Part shown: positions 51,473 to 64,000 of the stretch, in pieces | Numbering within the stretch: the first letter of the stretch is position 1 | How the letters are laid out: the number at the start of each line of letters is the position of its first letter | DNA from: JBCCXL01 sp039191605 | GTDB lineage: Bacteria > Acidobacteriota > Thermoanaerobaculia > Multivoradales > JAHZIX01 | Reading direction: 5' to 3' | DNA: 64,000 nucleotides | Assembly: GCA_039191605.1 (NCBI GenBank) | Contig: JBCCXL010000024.1 | Coordinates: 1-64,000 of the forward strand | The notes under the pieces: generated by a model | What the model saw: only the letters and a program-made list of their open reading frames with translations | Told to the model about the DNA's origin: nothing | Database searches by the model: none | Program-made: the position numbers and the translations under genes

Positions 51473-52324
51473 GGCTCGCTCGTTCCAGTGGTGGACTGGC
51501 TGCCGGCGGACTGGCTAGCGCTGGGCTTGCGGGCGATGAGGGAGAAAAAGGGCCGCATGGAGGGCAGCAGGCGCTCGGCGAGACCAACGGCGCCTCGGCC
51601 GTGGCCACCGCGGTAGACCACTCGCTCCACCGAAAAGCCGATCTGGCCGAGGAATTCCGCCACGTCCCGCACGGTGTATTCGCGCACGTGGCCCATGTGG
51701 CCGAGGCTTTGGAGCTTCTCGTATTGACGGTAGATCCCCGCCGAGACGGCATGGCCCCGGTCGTGGAGCAGCAGGTTGCGCAGACCGCGGAAGGAGCGCA
51801 GGTTGGGGGTGGAGAGGAGCAGCAGGCCGCCGGGACGCAGCACTCGCAGGACTTCTTCCAGGGTAAAGATGGGGTCGATGCGCAGGTGCTCAAAGAGCTC
51901 GTTGAAGAGCACGGCGTCGAAGCTGTCGTCCTCGAAGGGCACGGCTTCCCGCTCGACGTCGCAGCGGGAGACCTTGAGCCCAAGCTCGGCGATGGACGAG
52001 GCGAAGCGCTGCGGCGCGATGTCCAGGGCGTCCACTCGGTAGCCGGTGGCAGCGAGGGCACCGGTCATCAGCAGGGGGACGGCGCCGTATTCCAGCACCC
52101 GGGCGCCGTCGTCGAGGACCCGCCCGGCGAGCCAGAGGTCGGCGGCGAGGCGGCGGCGGTGGTTGCGGTGGTATTCGCGCACCCAGGCGTCGAGGGCGGG
52201 ATCCTCGGGCCGCAATCGCAGGGCGAGGTCGTCCAGCAGGGCGAGGTTCTGCGCCGGAAGCTTTCGGGGCTCGGCTCCGCGGGGGACGGCGGAGCGCCTG
52301 GAGCGGGCACCACTGGAGCGCTCT

Positions 52325-52332
<8 letters not shown>
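51469..52332 (-). CDS. Class I SAM-dependent methyltransferase
   Basis: The start at ATG 52332 (MPEERSSGARSR) has AAGGAG nine bases upstream and overlaps the NRPS stop by eight bases; an ATG at 52365 is less well placed. 287 residues. SAM-binding blocks: RVLEYGAVPLLM (motif I, atypical, ending without the usual GxGxG), VDALDIAP, FDAVLFNELFEHL and EVLRVLRPGGLLLLSTPN. It probably methylates a sugar, lipid or the NRPS product. Confidence 0.82.
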
Positions 52333-56806
<4,474 letters not shown>

Positions 56807-56847
56807 CGATGGCCTCGCGGGGACGATGATACGCTCCCCGACTCCCC

Positions 56848-58080
56848 ATGTCGGATACGACCTCCAGCGGCACCGCAAAGCGCCCGATGCACATTCTCGA
56901 GATCGAGACCTTCGGCCGTGGCGGCCTGATTCATTACGCCTACAACCTCTCCTGTGCGCTGGCGCAGCGGGGACACCGAGTCACCCTGCTGACCACCGCC
57001 GCCTATGAGCTTGAAGAGCGGAGTCTGCCCCCCAACGTCGACATCGTCAAGGCGATCGGGCGCTTCACCGGCCGCTTCGGGCACCGACTGCCGGGCTTCC
57101 TGCTGCGGCAGGCGCGGCGGGCGGAAGCGATTTTCGACGCCGTCGCCGTCGCCTGGCGGGCGTGGCGAATGCGTCCCGACGTGGTGCATATCCACTGCAC
57201 CAACTCCATCTCGGTGGTCTACCACCTGCTGCTGCGGCTGGTGGGCGCTCCCCTGGCGGCGACGGCCCACGTGGTGACGCCCCACGAGGCGATCCCTCTT
57301 CAGCCCCTGATCTACCGCCGAATCCACCGGCTGTGCAGGCTGATCGTCGCCCACTCGGGCTTCGACCGCCAGCGCCTGCTGCGGGAATTCGGCGTCGATC
57401 CTCGACGGGTGGCGGTGATTCCCCATGGGGAGTACGGCTTCTTTCAGGGGGTGGAGGCGTCGGATCAGGACCCTGGCGGAGACTCCAGTAGGGCCGCGGC
57501 TGCACGGCAGCGCTTCGGCATCGAGGGGCGGGCCCCCGTTGCCCTCTTCTTCGGCTACATCCGCGAGTACAAGGGATTGGACCTGCTCCTGAAGGCCTGG
57601 GAGACGGTGGTCCAGAGTCACCCGAACGCCCGTCTGCTGATCGCCGGCGATCCGGTGCGCCTCGGGCCCCAGCGGCGCCAGGAGCTGGAAGACTGGGCGG
57701 AGCGGGTGGGCGCCATTCATCGCTTCGGCTACGTGCCCTTCTCGGATGTAGCCCACTACTTCACCGCCGCCGACGTGCTGGTGATGCCCTACCGTCACAT
57801 CAGTCAGTCCGGCGTGCTCTACCTCGCCCTCTCCCTCGGCGTGCCGGTGCTGGCCACCCGGGTCGGCGCCCTGCCGGAGGTGCTGGAGGACGGCGAGAGC
57901 GCCCTGCTGGTGGAGCCGGAATCTCCCGCCGCCCTCTCCGACGCGCTGGACCGGATCTTTGGCGACGAAAACCTGCGGAAAAGGCTCGCCGCAGGAGGCC
58001 GGCAAGTCGCCGAAGAGCATTCCTGGCCGTCCATCGCTCAACGGACGGAGAGCTTCTTTGGGGGGCTCTTGGACTGCTAG
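56848..58080 (+). CDS. Family 4 glycosyltransferase
   Basis: 410 residues from ATG 56848, 41 bases from the divergent NRPS2 start; an in-frame ATG at 56887 (MHILEIETFGRGG) is a plausible alternative, since neither has a clear ribosome site. GT-B fold: glycine-rich FGRGGLIHYAYNLS, VHIHCTNSISVVYH, VAVIPHGEYGFF, ALFFGYIREYKGLDLLLKAW and the donor-site GVPVLATRVGALPEVLEDGE with its Glu, broken as GVPVLATRVGA and LPEVLEDGE. Cytoplasmic glycan assembly. Confidence 0.88.
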   Translation: MSDTTSSGTAKRPMHILEIETFGRGGLIHYAYNLSCALAQRGHRVTLLTTAAYELEERSLPPNVDIVKAIGRFTGRFGHRLPGFLLRQARRAEAIFDAVAVAWRAWRMRPDVVHIHCTNSISVVYHLLLRLVGAPLAATAHVVTPHEAIPLQPLIYRRIHRLCRLIVAHSGFDRQRLLREFGVDPRRVAVIPHGEYGFFQGVEASDQDPGGDSSRAAAARQRFGIEGRAPVALFFGYIREYKGLDLLLKAWETVVQSHPNARLLIAGDPVRLGPQRRQELEDWAERVGAIHRFGYVPFSDVAHYFTAADVLVMPYRHISQSGVLYLALSLGVPVLATRVGALPEVLEDGESALLVEPESPAALSDALDRIFGDENLRKRLAAGGRQVAEEHSWPSIAQRTESFFGGLLDC

Positions 58081-58256
58081 CAGGCCGTGGTGAAAGTCAG
58101 GCGCCAGCGAGAGCGAGACCGAGAGTAAGATATTGTCCGCCGAATCAAGGCCGAAAAGCGCAGTCGATGCGGGAATCGACGAGGTTTTCGAACGAAGATT
58201 CGGTGGACAAGGGCCGCTCGCAGCGCGGCTCGACTTTCACTACGGACTGCTAACCC

Positions 58257-59777
58257 TCATGGCTTCCGCGAGCGCAGCTGCAGCAGCCGTCGCTCGATGC
58301 CCGGCGGCCGCCCCCGCCAGCGCCACAGGCCGAAGAGGGTGAGGCCGTAGACCGCGGCGCCGACGGCGATCTTGCCCAGCAGCAAGGCCCACGAGCTCAA
58401 GAGCCCAGCGCCAGCCCCTGTGGGGCCTTCTGGAGCAAGGTCCGTCGAAAGGGCCGCCGAGAGCGGCGAGCCCAGAAGAAGGCCGAGGAGCAGCAGCGCC
58501 GCGATCATCACCGCCACCGCCGTCAGCGGGCGGAAGAGCTGAGCGAGGATCTCTCCCAAGGAGATCCCCAGGGTGCGCTGCAGCAGCCAGGCGTTGAGGT
58601 AGGAATAGAGCACCCCGGCGAGAACGATGCTCCAGATCGCCCCCGAAAGGCCGTAGAGGGCGGTGCCGGCGACGAAGGCCGGTACGTGGACGAAGGCATA
58701 GCCCAGGCTGACCCAGAAGAGCAGCTGCACCCGCCCCAGGGCCATGACGCAGGGCAGGGTCATCGACAGGGTCGCCCGCAGCCCCAGATAGGGCACCAGG
58801 ACCACCAGCAGGGGCACGATGGCGATCCACTGCTCCCCCAGCACCAGGGGCACGAAGTCGGCGGCCACCAGGGCAAAGCCGGCGCCCGCCGGCAGGCTCA
58901 GGCTGCCGATGACGTTGACCGACTCCAGGACGCCCCGGCGCAGCCGCTGGAGATCTCCCTGCAGCTCGCTGAAAGAGGGGAAGAGCAGCCGCTGCAGCGG
59001 GCTCACCAGCTCCCTCGTGGGCAGCACGCCGATGCGCTGAGTCATGAAGTAGCGCCCGGCGTCGGCCACGCCGAGGAAGCGGCCGACGATGATCTTGTCG
59101 GTCTCCATGGAGAGGGTGGTGACCACCGAGGTCAGGGAGAGCCAGCCGCTGAAGGCGAAGATGTCGCCGAAGCGGCGGCGGGAGAATCTCGGCCCGTAGG
59201 GTTCGAGGACATAGCTCAGCAGCACTCGCCCCACCGTCCCCACCAAAATACCCACCACCAGAGCCCAATAGCTGCGGTAGGCGAAGGCCAGCCCCAGGGT
59301 GACCGCCACCGCCGCGATCTTGGAGCCGAGGGTGAGGATCGCCAGCTTCGAGTACACCAAATCTCGCTCGAATCGCACGAAGCGGGGGTTGGTCAGCCCC
59401 TCCATCAGCGGGCTGGCGGCGAGGACGAAGATCACCGCCGCCAGCTGGCCATCCTCTAGAGATGTCGCCAGGACTGCCGCCACCGCCACCATCACCAGCG
59501 CCGCCACCAATCCCCGCAGGGTGGAGAGAGTCCAGGCGCTGTCGTAGAGGGCGCGGTCGTCGTCCCGGCTGCGGATCAGCGCCTTCTGCACGTCGAAGGC
59601 GCTCAAGCCCTCGATGATCGCCACCACCGAGGCGGCGATGGCCACCAGGCCGAAATCCTCCGGGGAGAGGATCCGCGCCAGCACGATGATCGAGGCAAAA
59701 TCCAGCAGACGCTCCAGCCAGCGGTAGCTGTAGAGCCAGCCGGCCCCCGTCGCCACCCGGCGGGTCATCTCGCTCAC
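58257..59777 (-). CDS. Polysaccharide flippase (MOP superfamily, WzxC-like)
   Basis: The start is GTG 59777 (VSEMTRRVATGAGWLYSY), overlapping the GT1 stop by four bases (GTGA); the longer open frame is inside GT1. 506 residues with about 12-14 membrane segments. The N-terminal GWLYSYRWLERLLDFASIIVLARIL and LSPEDFGLVAIA match the polysaccharide-export family (here quoted in parts: RWLERLLDFASIIVLA, LSPEDFGLVAIA). It should move a lipid-linked glycan across the inner membrane. The C-terminus is basic (RRLLQLRSRKP). Confidence 0.88.
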   Translation of the reverse strand: MSEMTRRVATGAGWLYSYRWLERLLDFASIIVLARILSPEDFGLVAIAASVVAIIEGLSAFDVQKALIRSRDDDRALYDSAWTLSTLRGLVAALVMVAVAAVLATSLEDGQLAAVIFVLAASPLMEGLTNPRFVRFERDLVYSKLAILTLGSKIAAVAVTLGLAFAYRSYWALVVGILVGTVGRVLLSYVLEPYGPRFSRRRFGDIFAFSGWLSLTSVVTTLSMETDKIIVGRFLGVADAGRYFMTQRIGVLPTRELVSPLQRLLFPSFSELQGDLQRLRRGVLESVNVIGSLSLPAGAGFALVAADFVPLVLGEQWIAIVPLLVVLVPYLGLRATLSMTLPCVMALGRVQLLFWVSLGYAFVHVPAFVAGTALYGLSGAIWSIVLAGVLYSYLNAWLLQRTLGISLGEILAQLFRPLTAVAVMIAALLLLGLLLGSPLSAALSTDLAPEGPTGAGAGLLSSWALLLGKIAVGAAVYGLTLFGLWRWRGRPPGIERRLLQLRSRKP

Positions 59778-61183
59778 GGCGAGCTCTCCCCCCGCACCCT
59801 CTTCTCGCCGGCCCCAAATCGCCGCAGCAGCATCTCGACGGTGCGCTCCGCCACCGACTCCGTCTGGTAGGCGCGGTAGTGCTGGCGCATCGCCTCCAGC
59901 CTGCGCTCGCCCCCGGCGAGGAGGCGAAAGATGCGCCCGCGGATCGCCTCGCCGTCGTCTCGGTCCCGATCTCCCGCGAGCCCCAGGCCATGGTGCACCA
60001 CCCGAGCGGTATTGCCCGCCATGTCGGTCTCGCCGCCGCAGTAGACCAGCATCGGCACCCCGGCGAGGATGCATTCATCCAGCGTATTAACCCCGCCGTG
60101 GGTGATCGCCGCATCGGCGTGCTCCAGGACTTCCAGCTGCGGCACCCAGGAGAAGGCGTGCACCGTCGGCGGTAGCTCTCCAAGATCCGAGGGCTTCACC
60201 TGCCCGCTGAGGCTGAGAATCAGCTCCCAGGGCGGGCTCTCGGAACTCTCTGTAGAAGATTCTGACGACAAGGCCGACACCAGCCTCCGCAGGAAGCCGA
60301 GATCCGCCGTCAGCATCGAGCCGAAGCCGGCGTAGATCAGCCGCTGCTGAGGATCCGACCGGCGGCGGCGAAAGAGCTCCTCGAGACGCTTGCGATCTCG
60401 CTTCCTCGGGTTCCGATCCATCCGCTGCCGCAGCACCATGGGGCCGACGTAGCGCACCCGCTTCGGTGGCCGATGGGGGAAGTCGAACTCCCGAGCGTGA
60501 AGGCTGAGAACCGGAAGGTGCCGGTAGGTGAAGGGGATCAGCCACTGGCTGTCGTCTATCTCCTGGCGAAAATCGAAGCCCACCTCCTGAGCCAGAGCCT
60601 CCAGAACCGAGATTCGATCGCATCCCGCCCAGCGCCAGCGGTGAGACAGGGCCCGCAGCTTCTTGCGCCCGCGGTAGGCGGTCCAGGCAAGCCCTAGTCC
60701 AAGTCGGGAACCTCTCCACCCCACTCCCGGCCGCGCCGAGATATGCAGCGGCGGCAGGCCGGGGCGGCGCCAGGTGGCGGGAAAGGAATTGAGCAGCGCC
60801 ACCGACCAGCCGTCGGCGGCGGCGCTGATGATGTGCTCGTGCATCTCGCCGTCGATCAGCACCAGGTCCGGAGCCGCGCGCCGCAGGTCCTTGACGAAGC
60901 CCTCCACCGCCAGGGATTTCACCGCCGCGCGGCGGCGGGCCGGCAGCTGGCGCCACCGGGTGATCCGGGAGCGGCGGGAATCCTCGTCGAGAAAGCGTCG
61001 ATAGCCGCTCGGCGCTAGGGGCAGAAATTCCAGGCCGAGATGCTTCGCTAGCTTCGCTCGTCTGCCTTCATCGTCACCGATGAACGTGACTCTGTGCCCG
61101 GCGGCAGCGAGGCGTCGGCCGAGCTCGAGGCTCGGGTAGAGGGTGCTCGGGAAGCCGCTGGTCGCGATCAGGATATGGGCCAT
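59774..61183 (-). CDS. GT1-family glycosyltransferase (UDP-glycosyltransferase-like)
   Basis: 469 residues from ATG 61183. The N-terminal Rossmann half begins ILIATSGFPSTLYPSLELG. The donor site is SWVPQLEVLEHADAAITHGG, then NTLDECILAGVPMLVYCGG with NTARV where UGT-type enzymes have the nucleotide-sugar contacts. It resembles macroside and glycolipid transferases. Overlaps the flippase by four bases and follows the second sulfotransferase, so the three are one transcription unit. A Ser/Glu-rich stretch (about 318-330) is low-complexity. Confidence 0.82.
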   Translation of the reverse strand: MAHILIATSGFPSTLYPSLELGRRLAAAGHRVTFIGDDEGRRAKLAKHLGLEFLPLAPSGYRRFLDEDSRRSRITRWRQLPARRRAAVKSLAVEGFVKDLRRAAPDLVLIDGEMHEHIISAAADGWSVALLNSFPATWRRPGLPPLHISARPGVGWRGSRLGLGLAWTAYRGRKKLRALSHRWRWAGCDRISVLEALAQEVGFDFRQEIDDSQWLIPFTYRHLPVLSLHAREFDFPHRPPKRVRYVGPMVLRQRMDRNPRKRDRKRLEELFRRRRSDPQQRLIYAGFGSMLTADLGFLRRLVSALSSESSTESSESPPWELILSLSGQVKPSDLGELPPTVHAFSWVPQLEVLEHADAAITHGGVNTLDECILAGVPMLVYCGGETDMAGNTARVVHHGLGLAGDRDRDDGEAIRGRIFRLLAGGERRLEAMRQHYRAYQTESVAERTVEMLLRRFGAGEKRVRGESSP

Positions 61184-61213
61184 GGGCGGGCGCTCTTAGG
61201 CAGGAGGGCGCTC

Positions 61214-62050
61214 CTAGGAGGGAGGGTATCCGAGGCGCTCCACCAGGCCCCCGAAGCGGTCATCGAAGGCCTGCTGCACCCGCGGGGTGAAGTGCTTTCG
61301 CCACTGCCCCGAGGAAGGGTTACGGATATGGGGATCCGACTTTCGCTTCTTCAGCCGCTCCAGAGAATAGCGGCGGCCAAACCAGGTGCCGAGGCGCTGC
61401 TGCAGGGTAGACAGGCCGTAGAAGCGCAAGAGCCGGCCGAAGACTTCGGGACCGGCGGCGAGGATCTCCTCGTAGCGCAGGGTGAGAATGTCGGGGTGCT
61501 CCGTCGGCCACCGCATCATGGATTCGAAGTGGTAGCGGCGGAATTCCAGCTCCGCCAGCAGCCCTTCCTCTTCCGGCACCGAGCGCAGGTATTCGACGAA
61601 GGAAGCACCTCGCCCCTGAAGCTCATCCGGGACCCGGCCATTGGCGAAATACCAATCGGACTCTGTCGGATTCTGAATCGTCAGCCAAGGCTCCGATCCC
61701 CGCCGGTGATAGAAGTAGCCGGACACCACCAGGTCCCGGGGATCTCGAACGAAGCGAGTCAGCCGAAAGCTCCCCAGCCGATCGAGGTCGAGGAAGCGAT
61801 TGTTGACCGAAGCGATTCGATGCTGCCGAAAGCCGCTGTAGAAGTCGTCGAGGTGGCTGTTGTAGTGACGATAGCCTCGACTCCAGGGCTGACAGAGGTT
61901 GAACACCGCCTTCATCACCCGCCCGTAATAGACCGTCAGGCATTTGTGGTAGGAGCAGTGAATCAAGTGGGGCTTCGAGGGGTTTGCCACCACCGCAGGC
62001 CCATCTCCGGCCGCTCCGCCACGGGTTCCGTTCTTCTTCGAATCGCTCAT
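61214..62050 (-). CDS. Sulfotransferase family protein
   Basis: 278 residues from ATG 62050. A degenerate 5'-phosphosulfate loop, HCSYHKCLTVYYGRV, is at about 30-44; the 3'-phosphate motif is RFVRDPRDLVVSGYFYHRRG near 100. LRYEEILAAGPEVFGRLLRF near 180-200 is typical of carbohydrate sulfotransferases. The loop has Lys-Cys-Leu-Thr instead of the usual Arg-Ser-Gly-Thr. It begins the sulfotransferase-GT1-flippase unit, suggesting that the exported glycan is sulfated. Confidence 0.78.
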   Translation of the reverse strand: MSDSKKNGTRGGAAGDGPAVVANPSKPHLIHCSYHKCLTVYYGRVMKAVFNLCQPWSRGYRHYNSHLDDFYSGFRQHRIASVNNRFLDLDRLGSFRLTRFVRDPRDLVVSGYFYHRRGSEPWLTIQNPTESDWYFANGRVPDELQGRGASFVEYLRSVPEEEGLLAELEFRRYHFESMMRWPTEHPDILTLRYEEILAAGPEVFGRLLRFYGLSTLQQRLGTWFGRRYSLERLKKRKSDPHIRNPSSGQWRKHFTPRVQQAFDDRFGGLVERLGYPPS

Positions 62051-62188
62051 CGAGCTGAATGATACGCCAAGCTCCCGACCCTGATTCCCCCGTCAGGACT
62101 TCTCGTCGACAGAAGGCCGTGAGAAGCTCGGCGCCCGCCCCCTCCAACATCCAGCATTCACCACAGGCACTCCTCCCGAAGAATCACC

Positions 62189-64000
62189 ATGCAGCCCCCT
62201 AGCGCCTCCTCTTCTCCCGATTCAGCAGTCGCCGATACCGAGCGCACCATCGTTGCCGGCGGCGGTCCCGCGGGCCTCACCGCGGCTTACGAGCTGGCCA
62301 AGCTCGGCCGCTCCGGCGTGGTCTTCGAGGCCGACGAGCAGGTGGGGGGCATCTCCCGCAGCGTGGTCTTCGAGGGCTGCCGCATGGACATCGGCGGCCA
62401 CCGCTTCTTCACCAAGGCGAAGGAGGTCGAGGCGCTGTGGCACGAGATCCTCGGCGACGACCTGCTGACTCGGGAGCGCATGTCGCGGATCTTCTACCGC
62501 GATACCTTCTTCGATTACCCCTTAAAGCCCCTCAACGCCCTGCGCGGCCTGGGGCCCTTCGAGGCGGTGCGAGTGGGCCTGAGCTACGTCTACGCCCAGC
62601 TCTTCCCGGAGAGCGACGAGACCACCTTCGACGCCTGGGTGAGCAACCGCTTCGGCCGCCGACTCTTCGAGATCTTCTTCGAGACCTACACCGAGAAAGT
62701 GTGGGGCATGCCCTGCAGCGAGATCAGCGCCGCCTGGGCCGCCCAGCGAATCAAGAACCTCAATCTGATGACGGCGCTCAAAAACGCCTTCCTGCGCCAG
62801 GGCACCCGCGACGGCGAGGTGGTCACCAGCCTCATCGAGAGCTTCCTCTACCCCCGCCTGGGGCCGGGGATGATGTGGGAGCGCTGCAGCGAGCTCGCCG
62901 CCGAGCGGGGCTTCCCGACTCAGCTGAATTCTCGAGTGGTGCGAATTCACCACGAAAACGGCCGGGTGAGCGCGGTGGACGTCCAGGGAACGGCCGCGGG
63001 AGATTCCCCGAACGATGTGCGCACCGAGGCCTGCGACTCGCTGGTCTCCTCGATGCCCGTCGGTCAGCTGGTGCTGGCGATGGATCCGCCGCCGCCGGAC
63101 GCCGTGCGGGAAGCCGCCGAGGGCCTGCGCTACCGCGACTTCCTGATCATCGGCCTGATCGTCGATCGCGATCATCTCTTCCCGGACAACTGGATCTACA
63201 TTCACTCCCCTGGGGTGCGGGTCGGCCGGGTGCAGAACTTCAAGAATTGGAGCCCGGAGATGGTGGCGGATCCGGCCACCTCCTTCATCGGCCTGGAGTA
63301 CTTCGTCAACGCCGGCGACGACCTGTGGAGCATGGACGACGAGGCCCTTATCGAGCTCGGCGCCGCCGAGGCCCAGAAGATCGGCCTCTTCGAGGCCGGC
63401 GAGGTGCGGGCCGGCAACGTCGTGCGCATGCCGAAGGCCTACCCGGTCTACGACGACCAATACGAGGCCCATCTGGCGACCCTGCGGGGCTGGCTCGACG
63501 GCTTCGAGAATCTCTACACCGTCGGCCGCAACGGGCAGCATCGCTACAACAACCAGGATCACTCGATGCTCGCCGGCCTCTTCGCCGCCAGGAACCTCAC
63601 CGGGTCGGATTACGACCTGTGGTCCATCAACGAGGAGGAGAGCTTCCACGAGGAGGTTCGCCAGGACGAGCTGGAGGAGCAAGAAGGCGAGCAGAAGAGC
63701 GCCGGGGGCGTGCAGGATCGACTCACCCCCTCCCGCACCGAGAGCCAGGCGGAGCGACTGCTGCGCCAGGCCTTCGCGCGCTACGACGAGGTCGCCCTCG
63801 GCGGCGCGGTGGGCATCACCGCCGCCCTCGTCCTCACCGCGGCGACCCTGCTGCTGATCTTCAGCCCGGACAAAAGCCTGGCGCCGATGCTCTCGCTGCT
63901 GAGCAATTACGTCTTCGGCTTCGAGCTCTCCTGGACCGGCCTGCTGGTGGGCGTGGCGGGAGTGGGTGCCTACGGATTCGGCCTCGGCTGGGTGACCGCT
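62189..64000 (+). CDS. FAD-dependent UDP-galactopyranose-mutase-like oxidoreductase (partial, runs off right edge)
   Basis: Read from ATG 62189; the frame is open to the window edge (604 codons seen). The dinucleotide-binding motif VAGGGPAGLTAAYELAKLG begins near residue 23. GGISRSVVFEG, DIGGHRFFTK and YTEKVWGMPCSEISAAWAA follow, and the FAD C-terminal contact is YTVGRNGQHRYNNQDHSM near 445. This resembles UDP-galactopyranose mutase and related protoporphyrinogen-oxidase-like proteins used in glycan loci. After about residue 500 there is an acidic linker, then at least two membrane segments (about 530-553 and 570-600), so it is membrane-anchored, unlike classical Glf. The C-terminus is missing. 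Confidence 0.78.
   Translation, partial: MQPPSASSSPDSAVADTERTIVAGGGPAGLTAAYELAKLGRSGVVFEADEQVGGISRSVVFEGCRMDIGGHRFFTKAKEVEALWHEILGDDLLTRERMSRIFYRDTFFDYPLKPLNALRGLGPFEAVRVGLSYVYAQLFPESDETTFDAWVSNRFGRRLFEIFFETYTEKVWGMPCSEISAAWAAQRIKNLNLMTALKNAFLRQGTRDGEVVTSLIESFLYPRLGPGMMWERCSELAAERGFPTQLNSRVVRIHHENGRVSAVDVQGTAAGDSPNDVRTEACDSLVSSMPVGQLVLAMDPPPPDAVREAAEGLRYRDFLIIGLIVDRDHLFPDNWIYIHSPGVRVGRVQNFKNWSPEMVADPATSFIGLEYFVNAGDDLWSMDDEALIELGAAEAQKIGLFEAGEVRAGNVVRMPKAYPVYDDQYEAHLATLRGWLDGFENLYTVGRNGQHRYNNQDHSMLAGLFAARNLTGSDYDLWSINEEESFHEEVRQDELEEQEGEQKSAGGVQDRLTPSRTESQAERLLRQAFARYDEVALGGAVGITAALVLTAATLLLIFSPDKSLAPMLSLLSNYVFGFELSWTGLLVGVAGVGAYGFGLGWVTA

Noticed and set aside
58081..58256. Small gene or terminator between GT4 and the flippase
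   Set aside because: Only a distant CCGAATC/GATTCGG pair is present; no hairpin with a T tract and no ribosome-site-preceded frame.

Overview
The window looks like chromosome from a GC-rich, Gram-negative, non-proteobacterial bacterium. Supporting signs are an outer-membrane phosphate porin, several lipoproteins, LspA, an archaeal-type phosphoglycerate mutase, a bacterial SECIS-dependent SelD, and multiheme or heme-binding secreted proteins. An Acidobacteriota-like lineage (Thermoanaerobaculia or a relative) would fit. This is an impression from gene content, not a demonstration. I saw no rRNA, tRNA, CRISPR array, prophage or complete transposon.

Region by region. (1) 1-16 kb is mainly housekeeping: a repeat-rich secreted protein cut by the left edge; an ECF sigma factor running in frame, through a 12-C tract, into a CAP-domain lipoprotein; an S1/P1 nuclease; a selenocysteine-containing selD; pyruvate kinase; a haloalkane-dehalogenase-like hydrolase; an MMPL exporter; adenine deaminase and lspA; and a fusion of 2-phosphoglycerate kinase with archaeal-type phosphoglycerate mutase. 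(2) 16-28 kb is a phosphate regulon: pstS-pstC-pstA-arsC on the plus strand, and an OprO/OprP-like porin, phoU and pstB on the minus strand. A membrane MutS-like ATPase and a DUF1223 protein lie between them. pstS and the porin have upstream Pho-box-like elements with the same geometry. (3) 28-41 kb holds a membrane glycosyltransferase and then an apparent biosynthetic operon: acyl-CoA dehydrogenase, HupE/UreJ-like protein, stand-alone adenylating ligase, carrier protein, an NRPS whose adenylation domain is interrupted by a PP-loop ATP-pyrophosphatase, and an exported hydrolase. (4) 41-50 kb is accessory and partly decayed: small lipoproteins, an AHSA1-like protein, a 5'-truncated nrfA beside a cluster of REP-like repeats, the tail of a lost paralogue, and two large secreted proteins. 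(5) 50-64 kb is a glycan and secondary-metabolite locus: a second NRPS (C-A-PCP-TE) overlapping a methyltransferase, a sulfotransferase and a GT2 gene, followed by a GT4, a flippase, a GT1, a second sulfotransferase and a UDP-galactopyranose-mutase-like flavoprotein cut by the right edge.

The strongest candidate for something undescribed is the operon at 31.1-41.4 kb. The ligase, carrier protein and dehydrogenase could make an unsaturated acyl thioester. The NRPS would condense it with an amino acid whose specificity residues read as asparagine. The inserted PP-loop domain, with a zinc-ribbon-like CxxC pair and a further CxxC plus a distal Cys, could then activate an amide or carboxylate for sulfur or nitrogen insertion. 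A second theme is the number of short tandem repeats, several of which start inside a gene's 3' end and carry the stop codon with them.
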